This document shows positions 1-10,011 of a stretch of DNA of 64,000 nucleotides, piece after piece. Source of the stretch: Papaver somniferum (Eukaryota; Streptophyta; Magnoliopsida; Ranunculales; Papaveraceae); assembly GCF_003573695.1 (NCBI RefSeq), contig NC_039362.1:193188827-193252826 (forward strand), given 5' to 3'. Made by a program: the position numbers and the translations under genes. The notes under the pieces were generated by a model. It was given only the letters and a program-made list of their open reading frames with translations. It was not told the DNA's origin and did not search any database. How positions within the stretch are numbered: position 1 is the first letter of the stretch; every line of letters begins with the position of its first letter.

Positions 1-225
1 TACTAAGAATATTCTAGACTTGGAAATCTCTAGAGATAATTGACCTAGATCATTCTAGAGAAAGAATTCTCTAGATACACATGATGGAAAATGTCTTAGA
101 AGACTCTTGAATGGGCTTGCACTCTTTTTATCTTAGAAGAGTCTAGATATCTCTAGACTGGGCCTATGCATTGAGATAAGCCCATGGGAGTTTATAGTTA
201 GCTATCTAGATAATTCTAGATTTAC
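1..225. repeat. TCTAGA-rich LTR-like fragment
   Basis: The first 225 bases contain TCTAGA or CTAGA many times, often as pairs such as gtctagatatctctagac. Such clustering is common in the LTRs of some plant copia elements. No partner LTR, primer-binding site or target duplication is visible, and the left side is cut by the window edge. A similar TCTAGA cluster lies at about 13185-13260. The LTR assignment is an inference from composition only. Confidence 0.3.
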
Positions 226-492
226 CCATCACAATTATCAAATGTTTTTAACAGAGGGTAGATTGCTCTTTCTGTGTTTCTTTCTTTTATTCCGTTTTTT
301 ATTTTTACTATGACAAGGTTTTTTATTCATTCTCCCTCCCACCCTTCCACCCTCCCTCATTTGTGTGTTTCTATGTTTTGGGATTCTGTTGGTCTGATTC
401 CACCCGTCCTTTAACTTATTGAACTCTGGCTTTTCTTTGCAGTAAACGTTGGAACTTTGGTTACTCTTTGGTGTATCAACAATATTTTGATG
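226..492 (+). promoter_or_regulatory. 5' leader of F-box/LRR copy 1 with probable intron acceptor
   Basis: A pyrimidine-rich stretch ends in cttttctttgcag, with AG at 441-442. This looks like a 3' splice site, so the first coding exon may follow a 5'-UTR intron. No TATA box is clear. The upstream bases run straight into the TCTAGA-rich repeat, so the native promoter may be very short or partly supplied by that repeat. Confidence 0.35.
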
Positions 493-1710
493 ATGGGATT
501 ATCTTCCGAAGATCATTACAAGCAAGGGCCGGTACAGATCGCAATGTCAGAAATAGTAGAAGAAGAAAGAAAAAGGTGTGCTCGCCATCCTTGTAAAACT
601 CTTACAACCTCCTTAATTACAAACTTGCCAGATGATTGTCTGAATCTTATATTCCTGGGCCTAAAAACTAGCATTGATCGTAGTTCCTTTGGTTTAACAT
701 GTCGCCAATGGCTTCGAATTCAAAACTACAATCATGAATCATTATGGTTTCATTCTCCTTTGAGTTCAGATACACTATTAGAAATTGGCCCAGAAAACTT
801 CTCTATAATTCTCTGTAAGTTATTGGCACGATTCCAATACCTCAAATTTCTTTCTCTATCAGGTTGCCCTGAGCTAACAGATGTTGTTACATCACAGTCA
901 CAGTATTTTGGATCACACATTCAGGTCCTATACCTAGACAGCTGCTCTAAGCTTTCAGATATAAAACTCTGTTTAATGTTATCTTGGTTCCCTCGTTTGA
1001 CCACAATAAGTCTTAAAAATTCTCGAATTACTGATAAAGGATTAGAAATCCTGGCACAATCTTGTTCATCCTTGCAGAATGTTAACCTGTCTAAATGCCA
1101 ATTGATTTCTGACTCGGGAGTCAAATTTGTCTCACAAAACTGTCGCCAACTCTGTTCACTGTGTATTTCAGACTGTAGAAATATAAAGGGTATTGGTTTG
1201 CATGGGTGTTCACAAACATTAAGTTATCTTGAAGCAGAAGGTTGTAATCTTGAATCAGAGGGAATCAAAGCAATTGTTAGTGGAGGTGGGATTGAACATA
1301 TGAATCTGGCTGGAGTCCGGGAGCCTTTTTGTTATAAAGGAGAAGGATATGAACTGAGCAAGATTGGAGAAGGATTCGCCATTAATCTTCGAGTTCTTAA
1401 TCTTCAAAATTGCGGTTCAGTGGTAAATAACAGGACAGTTACAGTGATTTCCAAAGGATGCCCTTCGTTACAGGTATGCAACCTAGGATTCTGTTATATG
1501 GTAGATCTTGAAGGATGGCAAGCTATTGGGTTGAATTGCCATAACCTAGAGGAACTTGATGTGACTGGGTTCTTGGGATTGAAAGACCTAGGGTTGCAAG
1601 CTCTGTGTGATGGGTGTAGCAAGCTTACGAAATTACATATTTGGGACCTGAACAACATCAGCTTTCCTGCTGAAAAGATGTTCGATTCCAAAAGACCCAA
1701 TGTGATCTGA
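493..1710 (+). CDS. F-box/LRR protein (copy 1, intact)
   Basis: Single open exon of about 405 codons. The N-terminal half-helix signature SLITNLPDDCLNLIF, followed by SFGLTCRQWLRIQ, is an F-box. The rest is a series of Cys-containing leucine-rich repeats of the C..L..L.LS.C..I.D.G type (residues about 105-390), as in FBXL/AMN1-like SCF substrate receptors. The expected role is to dock a target through the LRRs and Skp1 through the F-box. The ATG at 493 was chosen because the next residues (MGLSSEDHYKQG) align with the start of the minus-strand paralogues (MSLLSNGKYNQG). In-frame ATGs at 457, 490 and 544 are alternatives. Copies 2-4 have about nine extra residues after the first F-box helix (TRGDRTKTRD type) that copy 1 lacks. 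This is the only unbroken copy. Its substrate is unknown. Confidence 0.85.
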   Translation: MGLSSEDHYKQGPVQIAMSEIVEEERKRCARHPCKTLTTSLITNLPDDCLNLIFLGLKTSIDRSSFGLTCRQWLRIQNYNHESLWFHSPLSSDTLLEIGPENFSIILCKLLARFQYLKFLSLSGCPELTDVVTSQSQYFGSHIQVLYLDSCSKLSDIKLCLMLSWFPRLTTISLKNSRITDKGLEILAQSCSSLQNVNLSKCQLISDSGVKFVSQNCRQLCSLCISDCRNIKGIGLHGCSQTLSYLEAEGCNLESEGIKAIVSGGGIEHMNLAGVREPFCYKGEGYELSKIGEGFAINLRVLNLQNCGSVVNNRTVTVISKGCPSLQVCNLGFCYMVDLEGWQAIGLNCHNLEELDVTGFLGLKDLGLQALCDGCSKLTKLHIWDLNNISFPAEKMFDSKRPNVI

Positions 1711-2239
1711 ACCTGAGATTGGAATTTGAACTTACAAGAAAATGTAACCTCTTCTACTGCGAAAAATCTGTTTCCCATTTTTTTGTTTTACAATCTCAGT
1801 TCTCCATTTTAATACCCTCTGCTGCAATGTTGAGAGTCGAGACCTTGTGTAACTATTATTAACTTGCCTTGAGTTTGAGCATCTTTTCTTATTTGCACAG
1901 ACAAGCTTTTTATCCTATGGTCGTTTCAGGAAAAGTGATATTTTTACCTTTTGCTATTTTTAACTCAAGGCAAAAATGAAAGTATCAATTTTCCAACTCT
2001 GTCTAATTTCTCTTAGGACATCCACTTGAATGGACAGACGATTGGGAAATTCACTTAGGACATCCACTTGAATGCTACCTAATTTCTCTTCACATTTATG
2101 TGGTTTGGTGCGGCAAGTAGAAGCAAGCAAATGAAACACGCAAAATGAGTTGAAAAAAGAGCCCAAAACTCCCTTATCTCTTTTCAACTCTGTCTCCTTC
2201 TCTTCTCCTCCTCCTCTTTAGCACAGATTTGCTACCACC
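1711..2239. other. Intergenic, with a 21-bp direct repeat
   Basis: This is the 3' flank of F-box copy 1 and the 5' flank of the UGT gene. The 21-bp unit beginning cttaggacatccacttg occurs at 2012-2032 and 2054-2074, a 42-bp period. The last 60 bases before the UGT ATG are CT-rich (ctccttctcttctcctcctcctcttt), a normal plant 5'-UTR composition. No other gene is visible. Confidence 0.5.
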
Positions 2240-3733
2240 ATGTCCACTAGCAGCAACAAGCAAAATGTGATCTTATTTCCATTCATGGCACAAGGTCATC
2301 TGATCCCTTACTTAGCTTTAGCTCTAAAAATCCAATCAAAGTTTGGATACACTGTTACCATAATCAACACTCCTCTCAACATCAAAAAACTCCAAAAATC
2401 ACTTCCCCCCAACACTTCAAATATCAACTTAGTTTCATTACCTTACTGTAGCTCTGATCATAATCTCCCACCAAACTCTGAAAACACTGATGTTCTTCCT
2501 TACACAATCATGGTCAATCTTCTTGATTCATTGCCTTCTCTGAGACCCCATTTCCACAAGTACATCTCAGATCTAGTGAAACTGAACACTCCTCCTCTCT
2601 GTATCATTGCAGATTGGTTCTTTGGATGGACAGTTGAAGTTGCTAAAGAATTTGAGATTTTTCATTCAGTTTTCAATACTGGTGGTGCTTATGGTATGGC
2701 TATCTACTACTCTATCTGGTTGAATCAACCTCAGCTTCAAAATGAGTCGGAAGAAGAATTCTTACTTCCTGATTTCCCACAAGATTTGAGAATCCACAGA
2801 TCTCAATTAGCTAATAATGTTTTACAAGCAACTGGTACTGATTCTTGGTCTTTGTTCTACAAAAGAGAGCTTTCTCAGACATTGAGTTCTGATGGGTTCT
2901 TGTTCAATACAGTTGAAGAGTTTGATCAAGTTGGGTTGACTTATTTCAGGTCAAAGTTGGGTCAAGATTCAGTTTGGACAGTTGGTCCTGTTAGTGATTA
3001 TTCAATGTCTCTCAAATCAAGAGCTAGTAATGGCACTAGTTCTGATTTGAGCATTCAGTGGCTTGATAATCAAGAAGAGAATTCAGTTTTGTATATTTCA
3101 TTTGGGTCACAGAACACAATCTCTGGCACACAAATGATGGAATTAGCAATTGGATTAGAAAAGAGTGAGAAGAATTTCATTTGGGTTGTCAGGCCACCAC
3201 TGGGGAATGATATAAATGGAGAGTTCCGGTCCGGATGGTTACCGGAGGGTTTCGAGGAACGGATGAAAGCTAAGAACAGAGGACTGATAATGAGGAAATG
3301 GGCACCTCAGTTGGAGATTTTATCACATAAAGCTACATCAGTGTTCTTAAGTCATTGTGGATGGAATTCAATTCTGGAAAGCATTAGTTTTGGTGTGCCA
3401 ATTATTGGATGGCCGATTTCAGCTGATCAGTATAACAATTCAATGTTGTTGGAGGAAGAGATTGGTGTTTGTGTTGAATTGGCTAGAGGGAATAGAAATG
3501 AGATCAGACATGAAGATGTAGTGAGAGTAATTGATTTGGTTATGAGCAATGAAAGTAAGAAAGGGGCTGAAATGAGAAGTAAAGCTTGTGAAGTTAAGGA
3601 GATGATTGAAAGTGCAATTAGAGAAGAAGAAGGGTTTAAGGGTTCTTCTGTGAATGGCTTGGAGGAGATTTTTGCAATTGCATTGTTAAGGAAGAAGAAG
3701 ATGAAGATGGATCAGACAATGGTACGTAACTGA
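2240..3733 (+). CDS. UDP-glycosyltransferase, family 1 (UGT92-like)
   Basis: Open single-exon gene of 497 codons, close to the usual 450-500 of plant family-1 UGTs. These enzymes move a sugar, usually glucose, from UDP-sugar to small cytosolic acceptors. The N-terminal acceptor domain shows the catalytic His in PFMAQGHLIP (H20) and the partner Asp in CIIADWFF (D125). The PSPG donor-binding box spans residues about 354-397. It starts WAPQLEILSHKA, contains HCGWNS, and ends with the Asp-Gln pair that contacts the sugar. The opening FPFMAQGHLIPYLALAL resembles the UGT92 group, but that is recollection and was not searched. The C-terminal tail after the last helix is Lys/Met-rich and about 15 residues longer than needed. 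The acceptor cannot be told from sequence. Context sitrep cccaccatg-like (taccaccATG) supports the start. Confidence 0.93.
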   Translation: MSTSSNKQNVILFPFMAQGHLIPYLALALKIQSKFGYTVTIINTPLNIKKLQKSLPPNTSNINLVSLPYCSSDHNLPPNSENTDVLPYTIMVNLLDSLPSLRPHFHKYISDLVKLNTPPLCIIADWFFGWTVEVAKEFEIFHSVFNTGGAYGMAIYYSIWLNQPQLQNESEEEFLLPDFPQDLRIHRSQLANNVLQATGTDSWSLFYKRELSQTLSSDGFLFNTVEEFDQVGLTYFRSKLGQDSVWTVGPVSDYSMSLKSRASNGTSSDLSIQWLDNQEENSVLYISFGSQNTISGTQMMELAIGLEKSEKNFIWVVRPPLGNDINGEFRSGWLPEGFEERMKAKNRGLIMRKWAPQLEILSHKATSVFLSHCGWNSILESISFGVPIIGWPISADQYNNSMLLEEEIGVCVELARGNRNEIRHEDVVRVIDLVMSNESKKGAEMRSKACEVKEMIESAIREEEGFKGSSVNGLEEIFAIALLRKKKMKMDQTMVRN

Positions 3734-4260
3734 GAATTAATTTGTGTAAATCATTCTGTTACAACTATGTGTCATGGTTATTAATGAATGCTGCAAACTG
3801 AATATATTTGAAGAGAATAAATGCAATGAACTTGGTTCAAGATAAGCACAGTGAAAAGCTAACAAAATTTATCTCTAAAAATATACTATTCAAGAAACTG
3901 AAACTTAAACGGGACTATGGGCATATGCTGCTCGAACAGGTGAGCTTAGATCCATAAAACACATATGGAACATGGTTTGGCTAACAACATGCAACTCTGT
4001 TAATTTTAAAATCCTCAACATTCCTAATAATTCAATGAAACTAAGAGAATTTTAAGAAGAATACCGAGATTCACATGCCTGCAGATGAAATTTAGTGCAA
4101 AATTGGACGAATTGGATTTAGGTAAGAATTTGATTTAGATATTACAAATTTAGAATAGGGAAGTCAAAAAAAAAAATTGTGCACACAAACACAAGAACCT
4201 ACCGAGTGAATTTAACATATCATTGTAATTCAAAGCCAACCAGGAATCGATATTACATTG
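3734..4260. other. Intergenic; downstream flank of F-box copy 2
   Basis: The part from about 3845 to 4080 matches 14475-14690, the flank downstream of F-box copy 3. Shared words include gcatatgctgctc and gtgagcttagatcc, followed by the acacatatggaacatgg stretch. Copies 2 and 3 were therefore duplicated together with 3' flanking DNA. No gene is visible. Confidence 0.6.
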
Positions 4261-5207
4261 AAGTTTTTCGCGCCTGAAAAGATCAAGAGCATCGCTGCTA
4301 AAGGACAACCTTATGAAATCGTCATAACTGCTTCAGTATCAATACATCCTCCTCCAGCCATGCCGAACCCAGCTGATAGAATTAGATGATTCATCCCACC
4401 TCCATTTACAATTGCTTTTTTCCCCTCTGGTTTAAATTTGCACCCGATTGCTTCAAGTTTTGTTAAGGTTTTTGGACACCCAAGAAAGCCAATGCCAGTT
4501 ATTTTGCTGCAGAAGCTAATACAAAGTGAAGCCAGTTCTCCACAGTTTTGTAAGAGAAAACTTATTCCTGAATCAGTAATCGAGTCACACCATGGGAGTT
4601 CAACCTTCTTTAACGATGAACAACATTCTGCTAGTGCCTCTAAACACTTATCAGTTATACAAGAACGTGATAAACTTATATATGTCAAACGAGGCAACCA
4701 AGAAAACAAAATAGACAACTCGATATCTGAATACTCGTAGCAGTAATCCAAGCAAAGATATTGAACTTTGGATCCAGAGAACGGTGGCTTTGACGTAACA
4801 AAGTCGGTTATCTTAGGACGACCGCTCAGACCCAGATTTTTGATGTTTTGGAAACGAGTCAGCAATTCACAAAGAACCATGGGAAAGATTTCGTGACTAA
4901 TTCTTGGATATTCCACACAACTCCACAAATACCACAAGGATTCCTGATTGTTGTTTTGGATATGAAGCCATTGGCGACAAGTTAATCCGAAGGAATTTCG
5001 ATCGTCTCTAGTTTTTGTCCGATCGCCTCTAGTTTCTAAGAACTTAAATATGAGATTTAGACAGTCATTGGGGAGGTTTGTGATACTGCATGAGGTTCTA
5101 CGGATTTTGCGCGGTCGACGATAGCCATCATCACCATCTTGTACTGCTTTTGAAGTAGGGATCTTACCCGACCCTTGGTTATACTTTCCATTCGATAACA
5201 AACTCAT
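4261..5207 (-). pseudogene. F-box/LRR copy 2, truncated
   Basis: Reading on the minus strand from the ATG at 5205-5207 gives 298 codons. There is an F-box (SITNLPNDCLNLIF...NSFGLTCRQWLHIQ) and about six LRRs, ending at a TAA at 4311-4313. Copies 1, 3 and 4 have Lys (AAA or AAG) at this codon, so the stop is a one-base AAA-to-TAA change. Just beyond the stop about 190 bp of the last LRRs is missing: ggttgtcctttagcagc runs directly into the C-terminal LDLFR-type end at about 4265-4290. The upstream DNA is also split by a 5.6-kb insertion only about 120 bp before the ATG. A shortened F-box/LRR protein could still be made, but loss of the distal LRRs plus the promoter disruption makes a pseudogene more likely. 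Confidence 0.75.
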
Positions 5208-5331
5208 TATTGCATGGTGTATTCAATTTGAAATACAACCAAAGGATGCCCAAACAAATGTAGACAGTTAATGAAATACGAAAGTATAAAAGCGTAATGA
5301 ATACCTTTGGCTTCTTCTTCTCCCGCAATAG
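5208..5331 (-). promoter_or_regulatory. Proximal upstream region of F-box copy 2
   Basis: This matches the upstream DNA of copy 4 (about 33225-33301), including the pyrimidine-rich word atacctttggcttcttcttct. It ends in CGCAATAG, the left target duplication of the 5.6-kb insertion. The rest of the ancestral upstream region resumes at 10890. Confidence 0.6.
5324..5331. repeat. Left 8-bp target-site duplication CGCAATAG
   Basis: CGCAATAG occurs here and again at 10890-10897. The paralogous upstream region of F-box copy 4 has a single CGCAATAG at 33294-33301, followed directly by ggtttgggatac-type sequence. That uninterrupted site shows that everything between the two copies here is an insertion. 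Confidence 0.85.
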
Positions 5332-7972
5332 TACAAATTAACATTTAATCCCAAAGTTGTTGGGCTTCGGACACTCTAGTTCTTTCCCCTCAAGCCTAGT
5401 ACTAGGAGATCCAAATTTGTAAAATCTGGTACGGGTTAGTCCTTTTAAGAACGATTCAGTCCAAAATGGTTTTTTCTGATGACAAAAATACCCATATCAG
5501 TAGGTACGAGAGTGGGAGTTCAGTTTTTCTTCATTTCCATTTTCGAAACATCTCCCAAAAGAAGAAAAATTCCTGAAACCTAATCTTCTCCGCTCGATAA
5601 CGTCCGAATGAAATTTCAGTCTTCAAACAAAATTCTGAGAATCAAACAAGCACATTCGTAATTCGATTCTACTTAAAAACCTAAATCATCATCATCAGTG
5701 TATTTCTTTGAAGTTTAAATTGAGGGGAAAGGTTTATGAGATGAAAATTATTTCGAAGAGTTTATCAAACAAAGCGACATAACAGATAAGTTCAGTCTGT
5801 TCTTATTATTTAATTTGATGAAAATGTTAATTTATCGAATTCGAAATTGATTTCGGAAAAAAAATGCGTTTTCAGAAACCTAATTACTTTGATTTCAGTT
5901 TGAATTTCGTATCGGGTTTATCATTAGAGTTTAGATCTATAATCATCTCATTTTAATAGCTGTATTGGGATAAAAAGTTTGACAAATTTTGACAACAATT
6001 TCACGGGAAATGTTTATTTTCCACTTTTTCTGCTTTTAGATTTCATTAATCTTATTTTTTTTATTTCTTTAGGATTTTCATGTGCTTATATGATCATTTC
6101 ATTAATTGTTGCTTGTCGGATTAGCATTTGTTGTGAAAACTTCAGTTCACTTGTTGTCGTAGGAATTGAGTTGTTTGAGAAGGAAACTATAGGAATCAAA
6201 CAAAACAATAGATGACATAAGATGTATCTACGATGAGTCTTTACACTTGATTGTTCATTTTCTGTTTTTTCAACAATTAAACACTTAATATTAGGTTCGT
6301 AATGCGTTCATATATGTTTATAGTTTCTTATAATCGGATTCATTTCTGTGTATATATATCTCAAAGTTTTGACCTCCACTGTAAATTAAATTTAATCATA
6401 ATTCGGATGGACTGAAGCAACAAACATAGTTTGCAATGATTTTCTTTACCAGAATAGAAGCGAAAGGGATAACCAAATCAAACAAAGAGAGTAAAAAGGC
6501 CTTCTAGTCATCCATTCAAAAGGGTATGCCTCATAAGTTCTATCATGGATGTGTTGGTATTTTATGAAACTTTACCCGACGTACTACTCTTAAATGAAAT
6601 AAATGGACCCTTTGATCCGTTGAGTGCTTTAGAAGAGGCAAATGGAGTTGGGATAATAGGATAGAATACACAAGTTTCATCATCTCCTTGGTGGGACTTG
6701 CAAAAGAGCTGGGTGATTGTATCGTTTTGTTTTATGGCGTTTCTTCTCTGCAACACACACATGGTAAGTTATTTTTTATTTCCTCTCTTGTATATGGTTT
6801 TATTTGTTAACATTCTTTAAACCTCTATAAACATATTTTCCAAAATAGTGGTGCTTATCTCCACTGGAAGGTGAATATGAGCGTTTCCGCACTTCTATTG
6901 ACCGCAGATTTCAAGCGGAATCTTGGTACTGTTGGTCTCATTTAGTCATCTCTTTTATGTGGATATTTACTCACTGAGATATTACTTGGATATTTAAATT
7001 GGTACTTGGACTGACAATATAAATAAAATTTAGTCTCAATTGCTTAGCTCGTATGAAATTCGTAACTTCCACTTCATGTTTTTTTCACATGGGAATGATA
7101 TATATCCAATTGTGCATGGGAGTAATTTTTTTATGCAAGTATATGACCCCCAATATGCCTTTTTAATTTTTTATGTTGACGTATATGAACCCCATGTTCT
7201 GCATTTCTGTGTATATTTTTATGGAATGGATTTCATTAATTTATTAGCCAGAAAGCATGTGCGAGTTGCTGTTGCAAGATTTGGGTAATCTTAAAGCTAT
7301 TGTAGTGTGGTTACCGGTTTTGATTTTTAAGAATCTGGTTAGGACAATAGAATGACTGGATATAGTGTGACAATTATGAGTGTCTATTTGCTATATATAG
7401 ATTTAGAACTGATCAGTGAAATGGAATACTTGTCTATTTGTTAACCTTTTTTTTTTAAAGACTATAGGTGAAAGTTTTGAGTGGAAATTTTAGTATAGTC
7501 ATAATAAGCCACCAACTTGAATGTACCATTTGTACACTCCATAGTCTTTAGTCTTTACCGGTTTGTGTACACACTACTACAGTGACCACATGATATGTGC
7601 CTGTACAAACTAGTACAGTTGTGAAAATAAAGACTCCATAAGCTTATGCTCCCATAAATAGGGTGATCATTAAACACTCTATATATTCATTATCTCTATA
7701 AGGTTGCAAGATCTGTAAAGCATCTACGATTCCACTACTCTGATGACCCCTGCACTATCAGGAATTCTTTCTCGAGACACAAAACGAAACATTCAAAAGG
7801 TATTGGTTAAGGTTCTTCATTTTTCCGCTTGTTTCTTTTATTCTGCATTTTTGATTTTTTGGTTTGTTTGTTGATAAACGGTACATAATTATATAAAAAC
7901 AAGCCAGATTTCAACATCATTAGCATTATCACATTCCAATTTACCCAAATTAGAAGTCGTTGATGTGTGTCG

Positions 7973-8095
7973 TGTATGTGTATATAGTTGTACACATGAT
8001 GAATATTAATGTGTATATAATTATACACATGTTTATTATCACTGTGTACATAGTTGTACACCTGTTTATTGTTAACATGTACATAGTTGTTATAA
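7973..8095. repeat. TGTACA-type palindromic motif array, part 1
   Basis: Four units of the form GTGTAYATAGTTGTACAC, often followed by atg or ctg, lie about 33 bp apart (around 7977, 8010, 8043 and 8075). Each unit is a near palindrome built on TGTACA/TGTATA halves. Confidence 0.7.
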
Positions 8096-8689
8096 TGTCA
8101 TCGTCAGTACTCATTATTAACAACAAATGATGGTTACCATTACCAAGAGTTGTCATGCTAAAAAACTTATAGTCATAATTATACTGATTACTTTCAGGTG
8201 AATGGGAAAATTGGATCATGACTATTGATCATTATTGCTTCTTACAGTTTGCCTCTCATCATTACTGCTCATCGTGTCCAGATAGGGTTCATTGAAAGAA
8301 GGCTATACATCGATAATCTTGATCAAAGAATAACCGAGTATGTGCCACTCCCTCCCTCCCTCTCTTCCATTATACTAGTACTAATAGTCGCTGAATTTGT
8401 ATTCATAACTATAGTTCGGTCTTGATCAAGATGTTTTCTCCATCAAAGGATCGAGTCGGAAGATTTTTTGTGGCACACTCGTGGTCCAAAGTGAGGAGAG
8501 CCATGAGGTTTCTCTTTCATTTAGTTCAGTATCAAAGAGGTATATCATCCATTGCTTTCAACTACTATGGATCATTATAGTGTGTGCATTCTTTCAAGGA
8601 TGATTGGAATGCTTGAATATCAATGTAGCATAGAGCGAAATGGTTCTAAACAATCACTAAGTAATTATTGCAAAACTATAACCAGGGTG

Positions 8690-9025
8690 TACAATCTGGT
8701 GCACATGTGAAAAAATAACTCCATAAGTTTATTCTTGCATAAGTAATTTGGAAGTACAAATTGGTGCACACAGGGAAAAGATTGATTTCATAAGCTTATG
8801 TTGCATAGATATTTACTGGTGCACGTATTGAAAAAACGACTTTGTAAGGTTATGGTTTTGTTTCCATTTAGTGCACATCTTGTTTTTGAATTGTGATTGT
8901 AGACATAGTTGTACATATATGTTGATTCTTAATGCGTACATAATTATACACATGTTGGTTGTTAATACCCATGAATGTTGAACACATGTTAATTTTTAAT
9001 GTGCACATAGTTGTACACCTGTATT
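8690..9025. repeat. TGTACA-type motif array, part 2
   Basis: Units such as GTGTACAATCTGGTGCACAT (8687), AAGTACAAATTGGTGCACAC (8751), GCGTACATAATTATACACAT (8933) and GTGCACATAGTTGTACACCT (9001) continue the motif of part 1. Spacers vary from about 35 to 100 bp. The array ends where the uS11 exon scrap begins. Confidence 0.65.
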
Positions 9026-9056
9026 GGTCCATAATAGGTATCAATCTGATTTGCAA

Positions 9057-9102
9057 CATGTGACAGATTTGTTAGGAAGGGAAACTATGATTCTTATTTC
9101 TG
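9057..9102 (+). pseudogene. RPS14: Captured exon fragment of ribosomal protein uS11 (RPS14)
   Basis: The 46 bases translate as HVTDLLGRETMILISG, matching the conserved eukaryotic uS11 segment HVTDLSGRETLVRITG. A donor-like gtatga follows at 9103. The expected acceptor reads ttgcaa instead of ttgcag, so the splice site is lost. The following uS11 exon is present at 9371. The cytosolic small-subunit identity comes from family knowledge and was not searched. Confidence 0.8.
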
Positions 9103-9370
9103 GTATGAATTTTTTTTAGATAATTATCTCACAATTTTGCTTGTTTATCCTAGTAGTTTTCAGTGCTATGCATGTAGTTGTTTTATGTTGTTATTATGAG
9201 ATATTTGTTCACCCGTGAATATTAGAGCCTTGTTTTTATGTTTATCTTTTACTTATCTCATATGTTAAAACCTTTTGATGTGGATGGGATCAAATGATTG
9301 TGTAGGCAATAGATCATTAGGAAATATATATGTCTCAAATTCTCAACATTTTTCTTTCTTCCAATTGCAG

Positions 9371-9456
9371 GGGGAATGAAGGTTAAAGATGATAAAGATG
9401 GGTCCTCGCTTCATGCTGTTATGCTTTCAACCCAAGATGTTGCAATACTATGAAAG
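9371..9456 (+). pseudogene. RPS14: Captured exon of ribosomal protein uS11 (RPS14)
   Basis: An intact acceptor (ccaattgcag, ending at 9370) precedes sequence translating as GGMKVKDDKDGSSLHAVML then STQDVA, which matches the uS11 core GGMKVKADRDESSPYAAML...AQDVA. Reading then hits TGA at 9451-9453 where uS11 has Cys or Arg codons. The exon ends at AAG|gtattt (9456/9457). Intron positions are preserved, so the source was genomic DNA rather than a spliced message. Confidence 0.85.
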
Positions 9457-9584
9457 GTATTTGGTCTAATTGTATACTTGTTCCTTTTTTGATGCCCACC
9501 TTAATATTGGTCTTAGATGATAATAGGATTTTGTGCATTAGGATATCTTAACTGAAAAATTAGGTTTTATACATGTTTTGCATG

Positions 9585-9835
9585 GGTGTACATATTGGTG
9601 CACCCTTGGAATTGCCAAGTAAAAGTATGTTTGTGTGTGGTTATGAATGATCATTTTTATGCATGTTTTGTAGTGGTGTACATATTGGTGGACATGTGTA
9701 TTTTCCATGACAAAGTAGGTTTGTGGATGGTTACGAGTGATTATTTTGTGCATGTTTAGCAGGGATGTACATATTGGTGCATCTGTTGCATGAAAAAGTA
9801 GGTTTCCCATGGTGTACATATTGGTGCACCTGTGT
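9585..9835. repeat. TGTACA-type motif array, part 3
   Basis: The unit GTGTACATATTGGTGCACC occurs four times (about 9587, 9675, 9766 and 9811). It alternates with a second repeated phrase, roughly gttttgtgcatgttt...gtaggtttgtg. The unit is a variant of the parts 1 and 2 motif. Stragglers lie at 10080 and 10534. Confidence 0.65.
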
Positions 9836-9985
9836 CATTCCTGTGAAAAATAGGTTTGTGTTTGGTTGTGAATGATTGGCTTTATGCATGTTTTCAAAGT
9901 TATGGTTCCTTTTTTCCGTTGATATTATATTACTTGTGTTATGGAAGTTTTATTGAACCCTAGAATGTCTCACTTTGGTTTGCAG

Positions 9986-10011
9986 CATGTCACTGATTTG
10001 TCAGGGAAACT
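9986..10011 (+). pseudogene. RPS14: Second copy of the uS11 exon start
   Basis: After a good acceptor (ttggtttgcag, ending at 9985) the sequence reads HVTDLSGK and then loses similarity. It duplicates the beginning of the exon at 9057, showing internal rearrangement of the captured gene inside the element. Confidence 0.7.
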
